DNA from: Thecamonas trahens ATCC 50062 | Lineage: Eukaryota > Apusozoa > Apusomonadida > Apusomonadidae | Assembly: GCF_000142905.1 (NCBI RefSeq) | Contig: NW_013657674.1 | Location: forward strand, 473,472-537,471 | DNA length: 64,000 bases | Direction: 5' to 3' | Part shown: positions 50,799 through 59,472 of the stretch, piece by piece | Numbering within the stretch: the first letter of the stretch is position 1 | Layout of the letters: each line of letters starts with the position of its first letter | The notes under the pieces: generated by a model | The model's input: only the letters and a program-made list of their open reading frames with translations | Told to the model about the DNA's origin: nothing | Database searches by the model: none | Program-made: the position numbers and the translations under genes

Positions 50799-53402
50799 TC
50801 AGAGGGTGACCTTGGAGGAGAGGACGGAGCCCTTGGACTGCTTGCCATCGGGAATGTAGATGAGCTCGGCAGGCGACGACTCGGACTGGTACGGCTTGTC
50901 GACGATAAAGTAGCCGCGACGCATAAACTGGAGACGGGCGCCCTTGGGGAGGGCGGCGACGTTGGCGTCGACGACGGCGTCGGTGACAAACTTGGACGGG
51001 TCGCGGACGAGGTCAGCGACATTGTCGTTCTGGTCGAGCGAGGACTTGGTGATAATGTGGTCGTACTCGACGAGCTTGGCGGCAACCGTGTACTGCGGCT
51101 CGGCGGAGAGCCAAGTCATGCGGATCTTGGTGTCCTTCGGGTTGCCCTCGAGATGAAGGTGGCCGACGAGCGAGATGGTACCGTCGGCGGCGGTGTTGAC
51201 CTCATCGATGATGGCGTTGCCCCAGGTGAGGAGGGTGACCTCCTCGCCCGGCGAGCACCGCGCGGCATCCTCGACCTCGACGTAGACCTTGGACGAGTAG
51301 ACCACGCTCTTGGTTCCAACCTCTGGGTTCTTGGGGTGCGCCGGCTTGGTCGCCACCAGGGTCGTTGCCACGTTGGTGAGGGTGAGGACCGCGCGCGAGT
51401 CGACGGGCACAGCCACGTGCCGCGGAATGACCGGATCGATGATCTTCTTGTTGATGGCCCAGAGCTTGTCCCACGAGTGAGTGTTGGTGTTGAGCGACGC
51501 GCCCTGCGAGGCGATAAACTGCCACAGAGCCTCGAGCGTCAGCCCGCGCCGCATGATGCCCTGCACGGTGGGGAACCGCGGGTCGAACCAGCCCTCGACA
51601 AGGCCCTGGTCGACAAACCACTGCAGCTTGCGCTTCGACATGACGGTGTACTCAAAGTTGAGCCGCGAGTACTCGGCCACCAGCGGCTTGCGCAGCTCGA
51701 GCGCGTCCACCACCCAGTAGTACTGCTCGTTGCGGTCATGGTACTCGTTGGTCCGCAGCGCGTGGGTCACGCCCTCGACCGAGTCGACAATCGGGCAGGC
51801 AAAGTCGTACGTCGGGTACGCCTTGTACTGGGTCCCGGTCCGAAGGTGCGGCGTGAGGTTGCACCGGTAGAACACAGGGTCGCGCATGCACGCGTTGTTG
51901 GCGCTCATGTCCACCTTGCCGCGCAGGCAGCACGCCAGCCCGGTCTCGTCGCCCGCCAGCATGTGTGCCCACAGCTCGAGGTTGCGCTCCACGCTGTTGC
52001 CGCGCGCCGCAGACTCGACACGGTTCATCCGCTCCTCGCGCATGACGTCCACAGGCGTGTCGTCCACGTACGCCAGGCCCTTCTTGATCATCGTCTCGGC
52101 GTAGCCCTGGATGAGCTCAAAGTGGTCCGAGGTGTGCGACATGGCGTCGCCCACAATGCCGAGCGTCGCCAGATCCGCCAGAATGTTGTCCACAAACTCG
52201 TCGCGCTCCTTCGACGGGTTGGTGTCGTCGAAACGGATGAGCAGCTTGCCGTTGTACTGCTTAGCGTAGTGCGCGTTGAGCAGCGCAGCCTTGGAGTGCC
52301 CGATGTGCAGGTACCCAGACGGCTCCGGCGGGAACCGCGTCACGACCTGCCCGTCCACCGCATCCGGCAGCTCCATGTAGTTGGACGGCGCCGCCTCGTC
52401 GGCAGCCGCAGCCGCAGCCGCCGCCTCCTTGGCCGCTGCCGCCTCAATCCGCTTGGTCAGCGTCTTGATGAGGCCCTCGGCCCGCTTCATCGCGCCCTTG
52501 TTCTCCGGGTCGTTTGCCTGGAGCTCCGCCAGCAGCGCCTGCTGCTCGGCCAGCTGGACGTCCAGCGGCTTGTTGCTGCTCCCGCCCTTTCCACCCTTGC
52601 CGCCCTTACCGCCCTTACCGGCCTTGCCGGCCTTGGCTGCCTTCTTGGCCGCCTTGGCCGCCGCCTTCTTGCCCTTGACTCCACGCCCGTACTCGGGGAT
52701 GGCGTTGAGGCCGGCAACCCACCGTGCCACAAACGGCGTGGCAGCCTTGTCCGCGTTGAGCGGGAGCCGGAACCACAGCGCAAGATCCGCCAGCGTCGGC
52801 GCGTATCCCACCATGTACGTCCGCAGCGTGAGGTGAGCATCGAGCACCACCGCAAGCTGCTCCGCGCTCGCCGCCGGCTCAAAGTCAATCCATCCGGCGA
52901 CCTCAGCCTGGACTGCAGCATCATCTCCACCAAGAAGATCCAGCGGAGCTCCTGTCTCGGTAATCATAAACCGCGTGACAGCCACCAGTCCCGTCTCCAC
53001 GCCATTGTCCTGTGCAGCAGCCGTGTGTTGAAGAGGGGCGGGGGGTGGGGGGAGGGGGGAGGGGGGGGGGGGGGGGGGGAAGGAGGGGGGAGAGTGAGGG
53101 GGGGGAGGGGATGTGGGAGTATGTGCATGTGTGCGTGTGTGTGCATGTGTGTGTGTGTGTGTGCGTGTGTGTGCATGTGTGTGTGCATGTGTGTGTGCGT
53201 GTGTGTGTGCTTGGTGGTGGCAGTCGGAGCGCTCTTTGCCTCCATCCACGACCTGTCTTCGTACATGGGTGAGGGTCAGCGGGGCGTTGGCATGGGCATC
53301 GGTCTGGTTGAGAGTAATGCGAGCAGTTGTAGGGAGAACAGCGTTGAGAACAGCGGCAACAACCTCCACGAGTGGCGACTTGGTCACAACAAACGTGGGC
53401 AT
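50799..53402 (-). CDS. Cytosolic glutamyl-tRNA synthetase with N-terminal GST-like domain (782 aa, two exons)
   Basis: Exon 1 is 53402-53265 (46 codons, MPTFVVTKSPLVEVVAAVLN...) with donor GTACGA. The intron 53010-53264 is 255 bp and ends in TGCACAG. Exon 2 is 53009-50799 and starts DNGVETGLVAVTRFM. The N-terminus is a GST-C-like domain (YMVGYAPTLADLALWFRLPL), the type used to dock in multi-synthetase complexes. A Lys/Gly/Ala linker follows. The class I catalytic core has the HIGH motif in PPEPSGYLHIGHSKAALLN (near residue 282), LIRFDDTNPSKE, KVDMSANNACMRDP, YPTYDFACPIVDS and the KMSKS equivalent VMSKRKLQWF. The C-terminal anticodon-binding barrels end IYIPDG. These details match eukaryotic GluRS (EPRS-type) rather than GlnRS. 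No prolyl domain follows. Confidence 0.92.
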   Translation of the reverse strand: MPTFVVTKSPLVEVVAAVLNAVLPTTARITLNQTDAHANAPLTLTHVRRQVVDGGKERSDCHHQAHTHAHTHAHTHAHTRTHTHTHAHTRTHAHTPTSPPPPHSPPSFPPPPPPSPLPPPPAPLQHTAAAQDNGVETGLVAVTRFMITETGAPLDLLGGDDAAVQAEVAGWIDFEPAASAEQLAVVLDAHLTLRTYMVGYAPTLADLALWFRLPLNADKAATPFVARWVAGLNAIPEYGRGVKGKKAAAKAAKKAAKAGKAGKGGKGGKGGKGGSSNKPLDVQLAEQQALLAELQANDPENKGAMKRAEGLIKTLTKRIEAAAAKEAAAAAAAADEAAPSNYMELPDAVDGQVVTRFPPEPSGYLHIGHSKAALLNAHYAKQYNGKLLIRFDDTNPSKERDEFVDNILADLATLGIVGDAMSHTSDHFELIQGYAETMIKKGLAYVDDTPVDVMREERMNRVESAARGNSVERNLELWAHMLAGDETGLACCLRGKVDMSANNACMRDPVFYRCNLTPHLRTGTQYKAYPTYDFACPIVDSVEGVTHALRTNEYHDRNEQYYWVVDALELRKPLVAEYSRLNFEYTVMSKRKLQWFVDQGLVEGWFDPRFPTVQGIMRRGLTLEALWQFIASQGASLNTNTHSWDKLWAINKKIIDPVIPRHVAVPVDSRAVLTLTNVATTLVATKPAHPKNPEVGTKSVVYSSKVYVEVEDAARCSPGEEVTLLTWGNAIIDEVNTAADGTISLVGHLHLEGNPKDTKIRMTWLSAEPQYTVAAKLVEYDHIITKSSLDQNDNVADLVRDPSKFVTDAVVDANVAALPKGARLQFMRRGYFIVDKPYQSESSPAELIYIPDGKQSKGSVLSSKVTL
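53030..53212. repeat. G-rich and GT/GCATGTGT microsatellite inside the GluRS intron
   Basis: A G-rich stretch (including a G19-type run near 53063-53080) is followed by GTGTGCATGTGT-type repeats to 53212. In the GluRS sense this is a CA-repeat then a C-rich polypyrimidine tract leading to the acceptor. Confidence 0.85.
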
Positions 53403-53699
53403 GGTGGTCCTTGGTGACGAGTGGTGCTTGTCCTTGTCCACCTCGCCTCCACGTCTCATCGGTCGGCTTTCGTGCTGCTCGTCCATCGAAGGTCGGAGAA
53501 TTCGATGCCCAAGGCAGCGTCGATGCCATCGATGCCGTCGATGCCGTCGAACGTTCTTTACATAGTAAGGTACCACCACCCATGGCCACATCCTTTGGCC
53601 ATCAACGACGACAGGTCTTCGGACCACGTTGCAGCCACGATCCGGCAATGATGGACCCATGCCGGACCTCAACAACGGCGAACCCGGCGTCGCGGCAGG
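53403..53699. other. Spacer between GluRS and the PLC gene, no gene seen
   Basis: About 300 bases. A GATGCC(A/G)TC array lies at about 53518-53550. No reading frame or RNA gene recognised. Confidence 0.5.
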
Positions 53700-55796
53700 C
53701 TAAAGTTGCGACAGCACATCACACTGGCGATCGGGCCATGTGGGTCCCATGCCGGGGTTGGCGTTGCATCCGGCGGCGGCGACGACGGCTCCGTCGGCGG
53801 TGGCAGTCGTCCACTTGCGGACGATGAACCAATCAAGCGAAATAAAGTGGGCGCCCGAGGCGAGCGCGTTGGCTAGCCGGGCGGGAGACTCCTTCTCGGC
53901 CGGGGTAAAGTCTTCGTTGACATCGCCTCGGGTCCGGATCATCAGGCCGCGGCGGGCGGCCGAGGCAATGAGCGATCCGAACTGCGGATCGTTAAACTTG
54001 GCGTAGGCGAGGTCGTCACGCCCGTCGAGCTCGCCGTCAGTGAGGGTAAACATGACCCGGTTTTCCAGACTCGACGAGCCCGCCGCGTACGTCTCCCGCA
54101 CCGCGCCCGTATCATCGAGAACAAATACAATGCGCGAGCGCATGGCGTCGAGGCTAGGCCAGCCTGCACGCGCCACAGCTTCGGTGAGCGTCGCGTACCC
54201 ACCGCGCAAGTCGTCCGGCCGGAACACGCGGTTGCCCCACACGCTGAGAATCATCTCTTCGACAGCAACAAGATCATCCATGCCAACGCCAGCCATCTGC
54301 TGCACAATGTCCACGTTGAGGTCAATCTTGAGCTCGAGCTGCACAAATATCGGCGAGTGACCCTCGTGCGCCAGCGACCACTCCAGCATCTCGCGAAGGC
54401 ACTCCACCAGGCAGCTACAGCTCGCTTGATCATCCCACAGCTGAATGTGGAAGACTGCGGCGGACCTGCCTCGCATGTGAACGTCGAGCTCGAACGCGCG
54501 TGCACCGTGCGCCAGCTGGTTCGCCAACGTCTCGTGCTGATACAGCCAGTGCTCGGCGCCGGTCGAGTAGCCTGGCCAGTTGGGGAGCGGGAGGAGATGA
54601 AACGAGTTGTGGCTCCCGTGAACCATCGTCGCGTTGAGCGGAAGCCCGCCGTTGGACGTACTAAAGACAGGCAGCGGTGGATGAACCGCAATCGGACCGT
54701 GGGATGCCGGGCACCCGCGGTATAGCGCAAAGACCGGAATGATCACCCCGAGTCCGTACACAACAATTGCAGCCACAGCCAGCGCACACAAGGAACAAGC
54801 TCGCGCCCACGAGCATGACCCACGTGCTGGCATAGACGACAATCGCGACGACGAAAGCTCCGAGGCCGACGACGCTGATGAGGTCGACGATGCTGACGAG
54901 AGCTCGACGCCGACCAGCGGCGCCTCGCCGCTGCTGGCCGCCAGGCTGCGCGAGATGGCGAAAACCATGATGAGCCCGGCAGTCATAGCTATCGTGCCCA
55001 GAATTGGGAGCACTGTCGACGACACCACTGCGCCATCAGCAGCGCGGCCAAGAACAATGCCCTGCAGCGCGGTGGCCGCCCGGATACAGACGAGGTAGCC
55101 GAGGCCGGCGTCCGCCACAGACGACGTCCTCGTCGCTCGCATCATCAACTCGACACTCGACACCAGATACCCAATATACGCCAGCGCGTACCACTGGAGC
55201 ACCGAGATCGATGGGTCGAGCGCGTGGATGACCAGCCGCCGCGCGTTGACCACCGTCAGCTGGACAGCTCCGGCGGCAGCGATCCATCCTCCAGCCGGAT
55301 TGATCCAAGCCCGGCCTGCAAGTGCAGCAGTTAGCGCCACCACCAGCATCACGATGCCTACCACAGCTAGTGCCAATACCTGGCTCGTCGGCTCGTTGCC
55401 GTCAAAGTAGGCGTCCAGACCGAGAGTAGCGAGCGCGCCAACGACGATGAGCGCCCGTCCCAGCTGATGAATAACTGGATGACGCGCACGATCAGAGGAG
55501 CCATCTGCACCCAGAGCACGACCAACGCGGGCAAACGCATCCTCCCATCCCCTTGGAGCCTTGCATCGAGCGAGTACTTCTTTTCCCGCCCACACGCATG
55601 CAGCGCCCGTGACTGCTGTCAGGACTGGGTACGCCAGACCAGGGTACGGCACCACGAGGAGGGCGAGCGAGAGGCCCATGGCGAGCACAGCTGCACCTGC
55701 AACTTGGCCAGCGCCACAGCAAGCGGTAGCTGTCCACCCTGCTGCTATGAGTAATCCCCCGGCCATGGCGGTGGAAATGAGTGTGGCTGCAGGCAT
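53700..55796 (-). CDS. Multi-pass membrane protein with Ca2+-dependent PI-phospholipase C domain (698 aa)
   Basis: ATG at 55796 (MPAATLISTAMAGG). Residues 1-350 contain about eight to nine hydrophobic helices (for example GQVAGAAVLAMGLSLALLVV and LGTIAMTAGLIMVFAIS), an Asp-poor Ser-rich loop, and a last helix ALAVAAIVVYGLGVIIPVF. The C-terminal ~310 residues match the Ca2+-dependent phosphoinositide PLC family of TIM-barrel PLCs: ATMVHGSHNSFHLLP (catalytic His), LANQLAHGARAFELDVHM, FHIQLWDDQASCSCLVECLR, EWSLAHEGHSPIFVQLELK and FISLDWF. Such enzymes are mostly known as bacterial or fungal secreted proteins, so the fusion to a membrane domain stands out. The catalytic part would face outside or a lumen. 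Substrate is inferred from family. Confidence 0.75.
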   Translation of the reverse strand: MPAATLISTAMAGGLLIAAGWTATACCGAGQVAGAAVLAMGLSLALLVVPYPGLAYPVLTAVTGAACVWAGKEVLARCKAPRGWEDAFARVGRALGADGSSDRARHPVIHQLGRALIVVGALATLGLDAYFDGNEPTSQVLALAVVGIVMLVVALTAALAGRAWINPAGGWIAAAGAVQLTVVNARRLVIHALDPSISVLQWYALAYIGYLVSSVELMMRATRTSSVADAGLGYLVCIRAATALQGIVLGRAADGAVVSSTVLPILGTIAMTAGLIMVFAISRSLAASSGEAPLVGVELSSASSTSSASSASELSSSRLSSMPARGSCSWARACSLCALAVAAIVVYGLGVIIPVFALYRGCPASHGPIAVHPPLPVFSTSNGGLPLNATMVHGSHNSFHLLPLPNWPGYSTGAEHWLYQHETLANQLAHGARAFELDVHMRGRSAAVFHIQLWDDQASCSCLVECLREMLEWSLAHEGHSPIFVQLELKIDLNVDIVQQMAGVGMDDLVAVEEMILSVWGNRVFRPDDLRGGYATLTEAVARAGWPSLDAMRSRIVFVLDDTGAVRETYAAGSSSLENRVMFTLTDGELDGRDDLAYAKFNDPQFGSLIASAARRGLMIRTRGDVNEDFTPAEKESPARLANALASGAHFISLDWFIVRKWTTATADGAVVAAAGCNANPGMGPTWPDRQCDVLSQL

Positions 55797-55929
55797 GGCT
55801 ACGTCGCCAGCTCTCTGGTGCAGGCACAAGTGGAGTGGTTGGCTTTTTTGACAGGTGCAGCGCCGACAATGTCACCGCGTGCGGCGTCGAGTCGGATGCG
55901 GCACACAATGGCACCATCACTCGAGCTTG

Positions 55930-56982
55930 CTACTCTGTTGATGACGAGGTGGAGATGGTCGAGGCGCTGGCGTTGGGGTTGTGCGGAAGAGCGGCGCGGA
56001 GGGAGGCCGCGGTGTTGGCGCAGGCTTCGACAACGGCGGAAATGCGGGTGGGTGCGGCGCCGATGGCGGTGAGGTCTGCGGTGAGCGAGGTCTTTCCGTG
56101 ACGAGCGATGTAGCTGCGGAGCGCCTTGAGCTCGGAGACGGTGAGCTCGTGGGCAAGGATGGTGTCGAGCTCGGGAGGGGCGGCGACAGCAGCCATGACG
56201 GTAGCGATGGCGGCTTCGGAGACGCCTGCCGCACGGAGGTCGCCCATGAGTGTACCCTTGCCATTCCGGGCGACGTGATGCACGAGCGCAGCCATTTCGT
56301 TGGCGTCAAGGACAAGCTCGAGGACCGAGGCGAGCGAGGGCGGCGGCGGCGGCGAGGGCGGCGGCGGCGGCGGGGCGGCGAGGCCGCGGGTGGCGGCGGC
56401 AATGGCGTTGTCGGCCTCGATGCGGGCGAGGCGGACCCTGCTCATGATGGGCTCGATGTCTTCGGCCGAGACGACGCCGGCGGAGAACAGATCGGCCGGC
56501 AGCGAGGTCTTGCCCTTGGTGAAGATGTGGGTCTGAAAGACTGCCCAGGCCTCGGGGCCGAGGGCGCTCTCGAGCTCCTTGCGGACGCGGAACATGTACT
56601 TTGTGTTTTCGATCTCGACCAGGATGTTGCGGATGGTGCCCGGAGCCACGCCAGCGGCGGCCAGATCGTTGCCCAGCGATGACTTGCCGCCAGCGACGAC
56701 GGCCTCGAACCGCAGTCGCTCGGCCTCTGTGATGTGGCGCTCGACAATGAGGCCGACAGTTCGCGGGCGCGACTCGAGCTCGTATACCACCCTTTGGATG
56801 GCATCGTCCGAGATACCAGCCGCCACCAAGTCGGCGATGAGGGTGGTGACCCCGTGGCGGATGACGTGCCGCTCAAAGGCTGCCACCTCACCAGCGCTCA
56901 GCGCGTTGGCAAGCACCGCACGGGCGTCAAACACATGCTCCTTCCGTCGTGGTGGCGGCGTGGACGACGAAGACCCACGCAT
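55930..56982 (-). CDS. Protein of five ~48-residue helical repeats (350 aa), unknown family
   Basis: ATG at 56982 (MRGSSSSTPPPRRKE). Five related units lie at about residues 24-70, 77-125, 135-183, 219-266 and 272-320. Each has a helix with E near its start, then a turn like RHGKTSLTADLTAIGA, and a final helix of the type I..VV..V. Examples are RHGVTTLIADLVAAGIS, KGKTSLPADLFSAGVV and RNGKGTLMGDLRAAGVS. A polyproline stretch (residues 204-216) separates units 3 and 4. The C-terminus is Ala/Ser-rich. No known repeat family fits; the pattern suggests an elongated alpha-helical binding surface. It lies upstream of the PLC gene on the same strand. Confidence 0.75.
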   Translation of the reverse strand: MRGSSSSTPPPRRKEHVFDARAVLANALSAGEVAAFERHVIRHGVTTLIADLVAAGISDDAIQRVVYELESRPRTVGLIVERHITEAERLRFEAVVAGGKSSLGNDLAAAGVAPGTIRNILVEIENTKYMFRVRKELESALGPEAWAVFQTHIFTKGKTSLPADLFSAGVVSAEDIEPIMSRVRLARIEADNAIAAATRGLAAPPPPPPSPPPPPSLASVLELVLDANEMAALVHHVARNGKGTLMGDLRAAGVSEAAIATVMAAVAAPPELDTILAHELTVSELKALRSYIARHGKTSLTADLTAIGAAPTRISAVVEACANTAASLRAALPHNPNASASTISTSSSTE

Positions 56983-57137
56983 TGCTCCGTCTCGGGGGGA
57001 GGAGAGGAGAGGGAGCAAGAGTGAGAGAGGTAGCCCCACCCGCGACCGGCGTCCCCCTGCTCGGTGGCGGCCTCTACCGCGAGCATTCGAAGCTCACTAC
57101 GATGCTTGACTTCAAGCTCTGATCGTTCATCCCTTAA

Positions 57138-57948
57138 CGGTACGCTCGTTCGGACGCGTCCTCGTGCGTCTCAAAGTGGACATCTCGCTGATGCTTGACT
57201 TCCCGGTGGGAGGCGCGCCCGCACGTGATGGCGGCCGACACGTGGACGCCCGCCTGAAGGATGCCCGACCGAGGAGCATGGGCGAGGCGCGCGAGGTGCC
57301 GTACGGCGCCGATCCGGAAGAGCGGCGGGCGCGGACGGTGCGGAGCTTGCCGTTGACGACCCCGACGACCGGGAAGGAGAGTATGACAGAGTTGAACACA
57401 GCGGCCGGACGGGAGAGCGCGAGGACGCCTTGCGATGGACGAGCTTGCCGGTCGGCGTGGCCGCGCAAGTGGTGGCACGCCATCCTGTACTGGATTCTGG
57501 ACGCTGCGTACGTGCTCTACACTAACACGATCCCACGCCCCGCCATAGCTCGCGTGGCTTTTCCTTACGACATTATCGACGCCCTCGCCGCCAGTGCCAA
57601 CGCCGTCAGCTACGCGCCCTCGCCGCCAGTGCCGACGCCGTCAGCTCCGCGCCGTCGCGCAAGCGGAAGCGTCCCTCTGCACCGGCTGCTCGTCATCACC
57701 ACCTTCCCCAGCGAGCCGCTTCGCCTGCCGGATGCTTCATGGTGAGCGATCGCGGCCGCGGACCCTTTGCGCCGCGCGCGGCGTCCATCTCTGGATCGCC
57801 GACTGTGTTCTGTTGCAGCCCACCAGTGGCTACAGCAGCCGTTAACACACTGTACTACTCTTCCACTGCGATTGATGGACGTTGCGACGTCTGCGGTGCG
57901 TCGCGGAGCGCGGCTTGCGCGATGGACAAGTTTGTCCATTCCGTACCG
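57138..57948 (+). mobile_element. Decayed piggyBac-type element, right copy (811 bp)
   Basis: Starts CGGTACGCTCGTTCGG and ends CATTCCGTACCG, giving terminal inverted repeats CGGTACG. Flanks are TTAA (57134-57137) and TAAA (57949-57952), fitting the TTAA target duplication of piggyBac transposons with one mutation. The plus strand carries transposase remnants: MTELNTAAGRE (in the place of YNxxMGGVD), RKWWHAILYWILDAAYVLYT, FPYDIIDALAASA and, in another frame, GRCDVCGASRSAACAMDKF as the end of the Cys-rich tail. The N-terminal two thirds of a transposase and its DDD residues are missing. It has about 140 bp near 57615-57830 that the left copy lacks. Confidence 0.72.
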
Positions 57949-57952
57949 TAAA

Positions 57953-58250
57953 GGGATAAAGCTGAATACCTCGCCATCTTGCCCACCATCCCAAGTGTCA
58001 TCGTTGCGTCGCATCGACATCATTTCCGCCGTCACGGCTTGTCCCGTCTGCGCACTGGCTCGGTCTCTGACTCGGGACTCTCGCTGATTGCGCCATTAGC
58101 CAAACTTTGGCTTTGCCTGCCATCGATTACCGTTTCGATGCTTTCGTTCGTTCTCCCGCTCTCTGGCGGGCCGCACCCGGCCACTGACGGCCACTCCAGC
58201 CGCCCCGGCCAACCACTGCACGACCACCCCTCTCGAGACCTTCCCCAGCC
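57953..58250. other. Spacer upstream of the coiled-coil gene, no gene seen
   Basis: About 300 bases between the right piggyBac-type copy and the next start codon. No reading frame or RNA gene recognised. The last part is probably the leader of the gene at 58251. Confidence 0.5.
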
Positions 58251-59279
58251 ATGTCTGACGTACGCCCTCCTCCCCTCCCCCTTCCCTCCTTCCCCCTTTC
58301 CCTTCTCTTCCCCTTCCCTTCCCTCCCCTCTCTCTCTCTCTCTCCTAGTGTGTTTGCGACCACCACCACCACGCCACCCCTTGCCAAACCAACCGACGCA
58401 TGCCCCCCCCCCGCCTTACCAAGCACTCACCACCCACCACAGCAAGTCTCCCAGCTCCAGCGTGAGGTACGTGAGAGATGACACTAGACAGCCGTCACCT
58501 ACTTTGTGGGTCCTTTACCTCCCCCTCCTTCCCTCCAACCCCGCTACCCTCTACCCAGTTCCTTCCCCACCCTCCCCCTCCTCCCCGCCTCCCCCGCCTT
58601 CTGCTGTTCCGGCTTGATCATGATCAGAGTCTGGTGTGGCAAATGACCTTTTTTTTCCGCGAGCCTTCACCGCCACCCACTGCTGCCACTACCCCCGCAC
58701 CGTCCACCCATCACCCGTTCCCCCCGCTCCACCCCCCCACCCCCGCCCCCGCCTCTGTCGCCCTCCCTCTCTGTTCCTCCCTTGCCTCACCCCCCCCCCA
58801 CCCGTCCTCCTCCCCCACCCTCGTTTGATCGATCACCACCGTAGATCGAGGCCCTGACCAAGGAGAACCGCAAGCTGTCGGCCAAGCTCGAGGCTCGTGA
58901 TGCCGAGCTGAAGAAGCTCCGTGCCGAGAACCGCGAGCTGAAGCTGCGGCCGCCGCCGCGGACGTATGTGGATGCGGATGACGAGCGTGAGGCCAACGCG
59001 TGGCGCGAGAAGGCCAACAACCTCCTGACCCTCCTCGACAACCTCCAGCACGACATGCAGGACGATCTGCTCAACCTGGAGGCCGAGACACTGCAGCCGG
59101 GCTCGTCGACGCTCTCAACGCCGGCTAAGGGCTCGTCGTCGACGCTGGTGGCGTCGACGGCCAAGACGGCAGAGCCGGCGGCGGAGCCGGCCGAGGCTGC
59201 GTCCCCGGCGCCGCGGTCCGGCCGCAAGCGCAAGGAGCGGTCGGAGCGGACCAAGTCGCCCGAGCCACTGTGTGTTTAA
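58251..59279 (+). CDS. Short coiled-coil protein with Ala/Ser/Lys tail, three exons, 3' end doubtful at a gap
   Basis: Exon 1 is 58251-58259 (ATGTCTGAC, donor GTACGC), exon 2 is a 24-nt microexon 58443-58466 (QVSQLQRE, donor GTACGT), and exon 3 starts at 58845 after GTAG. Both introns are very C-rich. The joined start MSDQVSQLQRE then IEALTKENRKLSAKLEARD forms regular heptads and continues as AELKKLRAENRELKLR. A second helix (DEREANAWREKANNLLTLLD) and an Ala/Pro/Ser region ending GRKRKERSERTKSPEP follow. The stop at 59277 comes from a TGTGTTTAAACG end abutting the gap. This may be vector or adapter sequence, so the real protein may continue beyond. Function unknown. Confidence 0.65.
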
Positions 59280-59282
59280 ACG

Positions 59283-59465
59283 NNNNNNNNNNNNNNNNNN
59301 NNNNNNNNNNNNNNNNNNNNNNNNNNNNNNNNNNNNNNNNNNNNNNNNNNNNNNNNNNNNNNNNNNNNNNNNNNNNNNNNNNNNNNNNNNNNNNNNNNNN
59401 NNNNNNNNNNNNNNNNNNNNNNNNNNNNNNNNNNNNNNNNNNNNNNNNNNNNNNNNNNNNNNNNN
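59283..59465. other. Assembly gap, 183 N
   Basis: 183 N. Left edge sequence ends GTTTAAACG; right edge begins CTATTGAGTCGCC. Coding sequence approaches the gap on both sides in the plus direction. Confidence 0.99.
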
Positions 59466-59472
59466 CTATTGA

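Noticed and set aside
50389-50859. Reading frames at 50389-50859 and 57127-57483 as a conserved gene pair
   Set aside because: Their similarity comes from being copies of one transposon remnant, partly read antisense; the frames are broken relative to the transposase-like strand.
50799-53009. Glutaminyl-tRNA synthetase
   Set aside because: The GST-like N-terminus, the PPEPSGYLHIGH region and the NNACMRDP and YPTYDFACPIVDS segments in combination fit eukaryotic GluRS better.
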